Below are positions 18,447-26,504 of a stretch of DNA of 26,504 bases, one piece after another. The position numbers and the translations under genes were made by a program. Where the stretch lies: contig JAKCWW010007536.1 in assembly GCA_026260175.1 (NCBI GenBank), positions 837 to 27,340 of the forward strand, read 5' to 3'. Each line of letters opens with the position of its first letter. Within the stretch, counting starts at the first letter, position 1. The notes beneath the pieces are model-generated. The model made no database searches, had not been told where the DNA came from, and saw only the letters and a list, made by a program, of their open reading frames with translations. This DNA is from Reticulitermes lucifugus. Lineage: Eukaryota; Arthropoda; Insecta; Blattodea; Rhinotermitidae.

Positions 18447-18549
18447 ATAAATACTGTAGTTATATACTGGTAGCATATTCACTTCTCCGATTTTGGGCTC
18501 TTCGTGTATTTGTAGGTTTAAGTCATAAGGAAACCCCTCTGCCTCTATT

Positions 18550-18702
18550 AGAGCTGGGATAGCGCAGGTGGTACAGCGACTAGGCTACAAGCTGGGCAAC
18601 CGTATACTCGTGGCTCGATTCCAGGCAGGGGAAAGAGATTTTCCTCGTCCCTAAACCGTCCAGACAGGCCTTGGGGCCCACCCAACCTCTTATAGTCATT
18701 TT
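18550..18702 (+). mobile_element. tRNA-derived SINE, family A, 3'-truncated
   Basis: It begins GAGCTGGGATAGCGCAGGTG (A box) and has GGCTCGATTCC as its B box near 18613-18623. GACAGGCCTTGGGGCCCACCC parallels 2797-2814 of the family A copy. The tail half is missing. Confidence 0.75.
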
Positions 18703-18906
18703 GGAGGTCGGACATCTTGATTTCCAATGTGCAGGCTTGCAGGCATGCGCACATGTCTTGCGGTTCTTAAATACTTTCATTTCATAAACGAAAACAGCAC
18801 GCAGGTACCTTCCTTGTTAATACAGGTTTACCAAAAGTAAAGATTCACAACAGATAAGATGACGCAACAATTTGGAGTTTCATTAATTGTAAAAAACATC
18901 ACTTAT
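18703..18906. other. spacer, nothing recognised
   Basis: Short A+T-rich stretch between the SINE and a tandem repeat. Confidence 0.4.
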
Positions 18907-18997
18907 AATAACACTGGCAAACATGCGTATGTATAATAACGGTGGCAAACATGCGTAAGTATGTACAATAACGCTGGCAAACATGCGTGAGTATGTA
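18907..18997 (+). repeat. three-copy tandem repeat, unit 28-32 bp
   Basis: The unit AATAAC(N)CTGGCAAACAT followed by GCGT(NN)GTATGT is repeated at 18907, 18935 and 18967, with small changes between copies. Confidence 0.9.
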
Positions 18998-20741
18998 TTT
19001 TGTTCCCGGCCAACGTAACTTTCAACGACGACACTGATACAAAGCAATTAACCTTCCAAGGTAACATTTTAGGAAGTAATTATCATCTTCCATATACCAT
19101 AATTATTTTCATAGATATTATTTAGACTATAGAACATCTGTATAACTACATATACAATGGAAAGCGTCCACAAGCCACTTATTTTCGCTAAAATTAAATG
19201 TATGAATTTGCTCGCGAAATTAACACAAAAAAAAGTTTACTTAGATGATACTGATTTCACGTCGCGGCATTGCAGACAGACCAACGGGAGGACAATCGGA
19301 CAGACACAATCTCATCACTTCAGTAGTCTTCATGAATGATATGAAGCAACCCTAATAAATTCCGAGTCGGCAGGCCTTACAATCAGAATACTGAATTGGA
19401 ATAGTTTAGTTTAGTATTATGAAGTATGCGCAAACCCTGGCATTCATGGTAGGTTTTTAAAAGAAGGTACTTCTTCAAATATTGTGTTTGTACTGTCTGA
19501 TATAAATCCTTTTGTAAAAGGCAGCTTCAAATTGTAAAAATTTCCTATATTTCTTAAATATATTCCTAACAATTTACTCAAATATCGTATTCGCCCTCTT
19601 TTTAGTTACTTATACAGAAGGTACAAAATAAGTACCCGAGTTGCTTTGATTTTTCAGAGCTTCAAGCTTAATCGGAAATCTGATAGGAATATGCGATAAC
19701 AAAAATCTGGTTTCGTCATTGATATACGGAGGGTGAAGTTACAAATTTGTGTCTGTCGTAATAAGTTGATTGCCGTAAAATCCTTTTCTTATTTGGTGTG
19801 TTACGTAATGCACTTAACAGAAAGCAGTCACACATAAGTGAAGTGTTGCTAATTCTTCACCGTTAAATGGAATGTTAGGTTGAGCTCGACTGCCCAAGGC
19901 CTGCCGTAACTATTCATTATGTTACGAATATCCAAACAAACACACACCCCTTTTCTTTGTTAAATTTACCACCGTCACTTTAAATGTTTTCATATCTACT
20001 GAGTGCTTTGATTTAAATTAAGGGCATTTTTTGCATCAAATTTCACAAGGTACCCTGGTAACTCTCCTGTTAACCGAAATGTTTTAATTCACCAAGAAAT
20101 AATCATTAGGGACACCCTTACATCTGGAGTGTTATAAAATCTTACTCATACTTTTAGTTTAGATTTAAAGTACGTTACAAAACACTATGGAAACATGCCA
20201 CGAATTTTAAGAATATTGTAGACATCTGGCATGTATCAATGGTATATTGCAGTGTACAATAAATGCAACACAAAAATATGAGCAAGGATGAGATACGCCT
20301 GTAATTCATCTTAAACGGTTGAAAATGATATTCGTAAGAAAATCCTAGGTGACAATTTCATGGTGAATCGAAGTACATCGAGTAAAAAAAGTTATCGAAG
20401 TACGGTATGTGTTTTGATGGGAAAATTACACGTTAATTCCCCAGCGTCACAGTGATGTCATTCACCATAAAGGATAAACTCACAAACTTTATTTGCAGCA
20501 GACATAGGCATATCACAGCCAACTTCACCCTTTCTATCTCACAACTGCTTATCTGCCGATCCATATCCGTGTGGACTCTCTGACTCATTGTCAATCCCTG
20601 AATAAGCTCGGTGGATACGTTCACTTACTTCCAAACCCCATAAATATGTGGAAGATAAAACAGAATTAGTGTAACGAAACTCTCACGTGTGCAGATCAAC
20701 TACAAGAAACGAAGCGATGCTGATGTTCAAAGTACACGTAG
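18998..20741. other. spacer, no gene seen
   Basis: A+T-rich. Near 19195-19300, GACAGACCAACGGGAGGACA resembles the dispersed insect repeat style also seen at 15030-15330 and 17105-17120. Open frames at 19157-19339 and 20433-20624 have no recognised domain. Confidence 0.45.
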
Positions 20742-20956
20742 CCCTTGTTTTACGCCTTTTTGCTTTAATTCCCCTTGACAGTTTATTCACTTCTTAATTT
20801 ACACCCTCTCATTTTCGCCTCAACGCCCTTTGGCTGGCTGCGCTCTATTACGCTAACCCCTACCTATACCATTGTTTATGTGAATATTGTTTTTATTTAC
20901 GCCTTTTTTATTTACGATTACATTTTCAGGAACGCAACTAGGGCGTAAAACAAGGG
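20742..20956. mobile_element. candidate MITE-like element with 15-bp terminal inverted repeats
   Basis: CCCTTGTTTTACGCC (20742-20756) and GGCGTAAAACAAGGG (20942-20956) are perfect inverted repeats 215 bp apart. The interior has no coding capacity and repeats TTTACGCCTTTTT near 20896. No clear target-site duplication was identified, so the call is tentative. Confidence 0.45.
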
Positions 20957-22860
20957 TTGGGTGTAATAACAAAGGTTAGGGTAAAAGAAACGACAAATTC
21001 TGTGATGGTTTGAAATGATATTGATAAGCTCAGAATAAAATAAATTGGCGGATTTTAATGACAAAAGCAGCAAAGTTTCGTCTTACGAGGAAATATATAG
21101 CGTCTCTTTATTTGAATACAGACCTACGTAACTACAGACCTACGTAACTACAGACCTCTCTGGCAAGGACCTGTGTTAGACTTAGTTGTAGGACCTCCAA
21201 TATTAAATCTGATCCGCATTCATTCAGATGGGAGCTTTGATGGACCACAATGATCGCAACAAGGTTTGCTGACGACAGATTCTGCACTGTCCACGTTACA
21301 GACTGTGGAGCAAGATAAACGTAGGTTATAGTGAACGACAATAGCCACTTACATACTTCATACTACGTCAACACAGTAATGCAGATGGTTTACAGACACT
21401 CTGTGCAGCTTTAAAAGTCAATAATCAAAATACAAGTACAGTGCAAAGTTTGGTACATACCTCTGAATTGAAATGACGTAATGAGGATTATTACGTAATC
21501 AGCAAATACTAGATCGTTGATTCTGTTTGACAGCACAATAACTCGACTAACACGCCTTGACTAAAAACGTCTGAGTTACGAAAGATCTGTGAATGTATCT
21601 ATATGTTTATGATATTTGTTCAGTGAGTAGATGCACTACTTAGCGTTAGGGTGCTGGGCAAGCAAAGATGTCACTATGGTGACAAAATACCAGGCCACAT
21701 TAATTGAAAGCCTTGCACACGGACCTATGTGTCACGAACCCATCAGATGACACTGCATTTAAAGTGCTTTATAAACACGATAAGTAGCGAAACAAGACTT
21801 TAAAACAATTTATTAACACAATTTTCATTCCTCTACGAATATAGATAATTCGGAATTTAAAGGAAGATTCTAGTCTCCTGTGATGAGAAGCCGTGTCCCT
21901 CGTCCAAAACCTCAAAACTTGATTCATATTCCATTTGCATTCTATGTGGAATAGCAGGAAGTATATTTATTGTCGTTTTATGGAGACCATTTCCCGTTCT
22001 GTTTCAAGATATGATCTTGGCCAGCGCCTGACATTTAATATAAGATTTTATTATTTGGAAGCGGGTGGTTAGTGAAGTTCGGGAGTAAGATTTCTCAGGA
22101 AATCTTAACAGAAAAGAGGGTCAGTTCGAATTCCTATTTTTACGTTATAATAATTTCAATCGTACGTAGCGTACCGTTGTGTTGACTGAAGCATAGCAAA
22201 ACAGTGTTTACACAGTCAAACTTGTGTCCTCTATACATAAAAGCTGTTGTTGTTTGCGTAAATATGTTTTGTTATTGCTTTTATGCGATACGTAACATTT
22301 AAAATCTGCTGCTAACTTTAAAAATGTCGTTCCTAGGAACTGTCCTGAAACTTAACAGCGAAATCCGTTCTAGAATTACAGCCCGTTCGTTTCTATTGCA
22401 TAAATATTTGGTAAAAATCCCCACGCGTAAATTAACACTCGAAGGATGATATGTTTATGTTTATCGTATGTTTAAAGAGCTGATCCTTTTACATAAATGG
22501 ATCTCTTTTTGCATAAGCCCTCATTATTGTTGGGTGTGGGTCAGACGTTAGAAAGTTCAAGTTCGTAGTTCAAGCACACGCGTCTGATAGAATCGTACGG
22601 TTAAACTGTTTCCATTCAGAGACTGAGAAAACAGCGGTGGTTCTTGTACGTTGTAAAGTGAAAACAATTTAATAATTTACACATCAATCAGTCACCACGT
22701 GTTTTAAACACTTTTAATATAAAAATCATCCTTTGATGTGATTAAAATTCCTCGGACGCCATAATATTTCACACTGAACGTTCACAATTAAGAATACTAA
22801 AGCGTATGAAACAGAAGGGAAGCTGATTTTAAGTTCCCACGGGAATTCAGTGTTGGCCTG
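20957..22860. other. spacer, no gene seen
   Basis: A+T-rich, without recognised exons. It contains the short tandem repeat at 21118-21156 and a small imperfect palindrome, GACGTAAT...ATTACGTAATC, near 21475-21500. Confidence 0.45.
21118..21156 (+). repeat. short tandem repeat, 16-bp unit
   Basis: The unit ACAGACCTACGTAACT is present in two complete copies plus a partial third. Confidence 0.9.
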
Positions 22861-22865
22861 TATTG

Positions 22866-22902
22866 CCGAAGTTTCGGAGGAACATGTTTCCTTCATCTTC
22901 AG
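22866..22902 (-). repeat. CTGAAGA-hairpin-GAAAC motif copy
   Basis: On the - strand this is CTGAAGATGAAGGAAACATG then TTCCTCCGAAACTTCGG. Both boxes are intact and the intervening stem is altered (GGAA/TTCC or GAGGAA-type pairings are possible). Confidence 0.65.
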
Positions 22903-23719
22903 GGTCGACTAGAAGCTTTCCTCTGTAAATTCTGGCAACACAGCACAATTCTACATTGCACAGGTGCCAGAAAACATCAACACGAAAATTATTAATTTGT
23001 CACAATAATGTAAAAATCAAAGGATTCGAGATTTGTATAACGGCACCACCTACTCTAATAAGAACCGTTTACACTTAACTGTACTTCTTCGCCACAACTT
23101 ATGGACATAGTCCCAACTGAGATATCGTATTGTGAGACGAACTTCTCTATACTGTGCTCCCAGGGGTCCGTGCCCTGTTATCTGCCACTGAGCACAACTT
23201 TTTCCACTTTGCGTTCATCTTTGAAGTTGTGGCCAGCAAGATTATGCTTCAGCACTAGGCACATGACAATCGCTCGGCGACCATTTCCCTTGATACTCGT
23301 ATAATCTTAAAGAGTGCAGATTCCTTAATTAACAAATTATACGGCATATAAACTAATTTTATGACTCCTATAATCAAGTTCAACGCAAATTATTTTGTTG
23401 CTAGAAGGAAGCTAAAAGCGAAAACACTGCAACTTGTAAGACCTTCTCAGCCACAGTAACTTTTAAGCCCATGCCTATAAAATAAGGCTTCTACACTTAC
23501 TGGGCCGGTAACGACCCCGAATCAATTATTTTAAAACACTTTTGTATCATTAAACCCCTTGCTGAAATTATATCCATTAAGCAATCTACACCCAGCTGTA
23601 TAAACACTCTCCTATGTCCTGGGCGAGATATCTTTGTCACTGTTACATACAAAGTCTTCCTAAAAGTGGATTCTTCACGACAATTCAACCATTTCTTGTA
23701 TTCAGATTAGTACCTCCAA
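22903..23719. other. spacer, no gene seen
   Basis: No coding sense or repeat recognised. The open frames at 23101-23304 and 23497-23688 are unsupported. Confidence 0.4.
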
Positions 23720-24000
23720 CCTAAGGTTTCTTAGCATAAAATATGTTATTTTGCATCTTCCACCTTTCTGCACATAAGCGACAAATATTCCATGTGAAGT
23801 TTAAGGTTCTCACAACGGGGATGACGCCGTGTGCATTGATGTACAGGTGCCAGCATTTCAGAGAAGCTTGCCACCTCCATCTGTAAGGGAGTCTTTGACC
23901 ATCCTGAAGAAGGATGCAGCACGCCCCTCCTAAACGTTGGTACCAATACACCAACCTACATGGCGTCGTAACTCAGAAGACTGGAGTCTTCAAAATATTT
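23720..24000 (+). repeat. dispersed repeat with CCTGAAGAAGGATGCAGC motif
   Basis: 23903-23943 reads CCTGAAGAAGGATGCAGC, CCCCTCC, TAAACGTTGGTAC. Compared with the family pattern it has GAAAC changed to TAAAC. The flanks CCATCTGTAAGGGAGTCTTT and CAACCTACATGGCGTC belong to the same repeat. The - strand frame across it (YWYQRLGGACCILLQDGQRL) is a typical false gene from this repeat type. Confidence 0.6.
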
Positions 24001-24755
24001 CCACCTCCCAACTGCAGAATTCCAGTTCTCACCTTGGAAGTTTCGACCAAGTCACCTTTCTATAACAACATTTGGTAGAGTATTCCTGTGTGTTCCAATG
24101 ATTACCATTTCAGGATAAAAGAAAACTCGTGATGACATTGAAGATGTATTACAAATTACATTTTGCCATTCAAATATTATTAAATCTCAACTACAGAGTT
24201 GTTTACATGTATTATATGACGTATGAACGAAAATAAAAGAGGTTAATAACAAAGTGATCACCGATGTAATAAGAAGAATCTTAGTGATAAGTACCCTCAA
24301 GGTTTGTAACTAGGTTGTGTAATAGCACTAAAAGCTGTAAACTTGCCAAGATGCAATAAGAAGTAGATTTATTTTGCACTTTAACACTGCCTTGAAAGAC
24401 GTTACTGTGGACAGTAACTGGCTACTGAAAGTAATACTCTTTAATTATAAGAAATTATTTAAAACGCCGGGTTGGAAGCAATCTAATATATGATTATATT
24501 ACACTATGGGCTTTATAATATAATGTAAGTGTACCCATATAGAATTTTTAATGAAATGTAATTTTATAAATACTGATGAACAATTATTTTTATATAAAGT
24601 TACCACTCTATATTAATTCTGTATATAAGAGATAATAAATATAATGTACTCTAATTACGCCCTTATCCAATGTAGCAATTTAATTATCATAATCATTCTT
24701 TTGAATATAGTGGTCATTTATCAGAGTTTCTCTTGTCCAGTATAATTCAAGCGTG
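24001..24755. other. A+T-rich spacer, no gene seen
   Basis: Very A+T-rich at 24460-24720, without coding sense or a recognised element. Confidence 0.5.
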
Positions 24756-25415
24756 GATCAGGAACAGGCAGTGGAAATGAGAACAGTACATCAGGAACAG
24801 GCAGTTAAGTGATAATGTAGACCAGGAACAAGTAGTGTAAGGAGAAATATACTCGTAGTTCAGGAACAGGCAGTGAAATGAGAATTGTAGATCAGAAACA
24901 GGCAGTGAAATGATAATGTAGATCAGTAACAGGCAGTGAAATAAGAATTGTAGTTCAGGAACAGGCAGTGAAGTGAGAATTGTAGACCAGAAACAGGCAG
25001 TGAAATAATGTAGATCAGTAACAGGCAGTGAAAGGAGACTTGTAAATCAGGAACAGTCAGTGAAATGAGAATTGTAGATCAGGAACAGGCAGTGAAATAA
25101 TGTAGATCAGTAACAGGCAGTGAAAGGAGACTTGTAGATCAGTAAGAGGCAGTGAAATAAGAATTGTAGATCAGGAACAAGCAGTGAAGTGAGAATTGTA
25201 GATCAGAAACAGGCAGTGAAATAATGTAGATCAGTAACAGGCAGTGAAAGGAGACTTGTAAATCAGAAACAGGCAGTGAAAGGAGACTTGTAAATCAGGA
25301 ACAGGCAGTGAAGTAGAATTGTAAATCAGGAACAGGCAGTGAAGTAAGAATTGTAGATCAGGAACAGGTAGTGAAGTGAGAATTGTAGATCAGAAACAGG
25401 CAGTGAAATAATGTG
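24756..25415 (+). repeat. minisatellite, about 21 units of 28-32 bp
   Basis: The consensus unit is GATCAGGAACAGGCAGTGAA followed by ATGAGAATTGTA. Variants end in AATAATGTA (28 bp), AGGAGACTTGTA or GTGAGAATTGTA. The left units (24756-24856) are the most diverged. A 60-bp pair, 28-bp unit plus GATCAGTAACAGG...GGAGACTTGTA unit, recurs at 24985, 25077 and 25201, showing higher-order duplication. Confidence 0.97.
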
Positions 25416-26299
25416 AAATATTATAAAAACATCCCGAAGCTTGTCTGCTCATTCTCATTATGTCCTGGAGCATGTATTACGATAAATAAGCAACAAAAAA
25501 GATAAACTGTTTATAATACTATTACCTGGAAAATTTTCAAAACAAAGGCTGTAAAATTCATGCATAAGAAATACACCATAAATTTAGAGTATAATCGACG
25601 ACGTAAGAAATTATCAGTTAAATTAGAGACAGAGTACAGGTGAATGCGAATCTGCAGGTTTCAAGATTAAGTACAAGATCCTAAGCTGCAAGCACAGACA
25701 ATGCATCTTAGGCTATATACCAGCTGACGCAAAAAAAATATAGCGTTTTATGGTCTTACCGTTTCCCGTTGTCATCATGTTTGTAATTACTGACAGGTAC
25801 TCAAAGTTTCACAGAAAACATACAGGTTCTTGATCTACAGCCGTACAAAATTTTACATTCCTAAATATAATGATTGGTTAGTTATTGCCATGAAACCAAG
25901 AGCTAAACAGAATCTTTGCATGGTCGTCAAGTGTTACTTTACATTCCACAAAAAATATTATCTCAGCAAACTTTATGTGTTTTTCCAAGGTCTATTCAGT
26001 CGCAAATATGAGTGTGTATTTCAGTAGAATTTCAACCCATCAAGTCCGAAAAAAATCTGAAATCAATTTAATATTCCAGTAGAACAAGTACAAAAATATG
26101 AACTGCTTTACTTTAGTGACTGTCATTTTCGAAGATTACAAGTGTAATGCGGCAAAACTGACGTATATATCTTCCTTATCAAGGCGAGCTTTACTTCAAG
26201 TTAACCAGCGCCCATACGGCAAACAGTGCAAAAACAGTGCAATATATTCGAGTTGTGACATACTTTTCTGCCTCCGCATCCATACACGAAACCAAGCAA
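25416..26299. other. A+T-rich spacer, no gene seen
   Basis: No coding sense recognised. The open frames at 25830-26027 and 26098-26307 have no domain. Confidence 0.45.
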
Positions 26300-26430
26300 G
26301 TTTTTGAAGCGATGACGGTCTGGATTTGCAATTCGGAAGTCTCGCGATCGAATGTCGGCTGGATTACATGTCGACCCGAATGGAATTTCGGTGCCTTTTT
26401 TTCAGTTCCTTCACGGAAATCTTAACATTA
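26300..26430 (+). mobile_element. possible degenerate tRNA-derived SINE, family D
   Basis: GGTCTGGATTTGCAATTCGG (26318-26337) then AGTCTCGCGATCGAATGTCGG resembles a tRNA-like head with a decayed B box (GATCGAATGTCGG). No second copy occurs in the window to confirm it. Confidence 0.35.
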
Positions 26431-26454
26431 GTTACGACTTAATACTTTTTTTTT

Positions 26455-26504
26455 CCTATGGCTCGACAGCCCTATATGGGCCTGGGCCTCCTCGTTTCGT
26501 CGAG
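26455..26504 (-). mobile_element. SINE family C, tail end, cut by window edge
   Basis: CTATGGCTCGACAGCCCTAT then GGGCC and GGCCTCCTCG parallel 11851-11890 (ATGGCGCAACAGCCCCTA, GGGCCACGGTCTCCTC). The head would lie beyond the window. Confidence 0.65.

Noticed and set aside
23721..23954. Two overlapping - strand frames of 66-77 residues
   Set aside because: They are products of the dispersed CCTGAAGA repeat, a frequent source of false gene calls in insect genomes.
24756..25415. CRISPR-like array
   Set aside because: The units are contiguous without unique spacers and the context is animal, so it is a minisatellite.

Overview
The window looks like a non-coding-rich stretch of an insect nuclear genome, most likely a blattodean (termite or cockroach). 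This rests on one intron-split gene with GT-AG introns up to 7.9 kb, several tRNA-derived SINE families, decayed LINE reverse-transcriptase fragments whose protein ends I associate with termite and cockroach genomes, A+T-rich spacers, simple repeats and an assembly gap. There is no bacterial-style gene layout. The lineage is inferred from repeat style and no search was run.

One host protein-coding gene is supported, on the + strand. Its four exons lie at about 6145-6293 (5' end uncertain), 7515-7724, 15662-15895 and 17400-17814. All three junctions fall inside an arginine codon (AG|G, AG|G, AG|A), and the reading frame stays open to a stop at 17812-17814. The roughly 335-residue product resembles the animal branch of the ER-bound oxygenase mpaB / latex-clearing-protein superfamily (DUF2236, PF09995). 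It has the Arg-x3-Thr pair, a His exactly 30 residues after the Thr where Lcp has its proximal haem ligand, and a hydrophobic C-terminal segment.

Layout: 1-6080 is upstream spacer with SINEs (1-118, 905-1170, 2370-2655, 2695-2993, 4043-4330), motif repeats and a LINE tail (5526-5680). 6080-6300 holds the 5' part of the gene, with four copies of a GATGGC motif. 6294-7514 is intron 1, ending in a 200-bp pyrimidine tract. 7725-15661 is the large intron 2, which holds a decayed jockey-type LINE, a 260-bp foldback repeat, two SINE copies, three LINE fragments and a 219-base gap. 15896-17399 is intron 3. 17815-18230 is the probable 3' UTR.

Downstream of the gene, 18230-26504 appears gene-free. It contains a second foldback, a SINE, short tandem repeats, a candidate terminal-inverted-repeat element (20742-20956), two more motif repeats, a minisatellite of about 21 units with higher-order structure (24756-25415) and partial SINEs at the right edge.

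A recurrent motif, CTGAAGA then a hairpin then GAAACG, occurs at least eight times on both strands in different repeat contexts. One copy folds into two perfect stems around a hammerhead-ribozyme-like core, but the core departs from the consensus. It is the least explained signal in the window.
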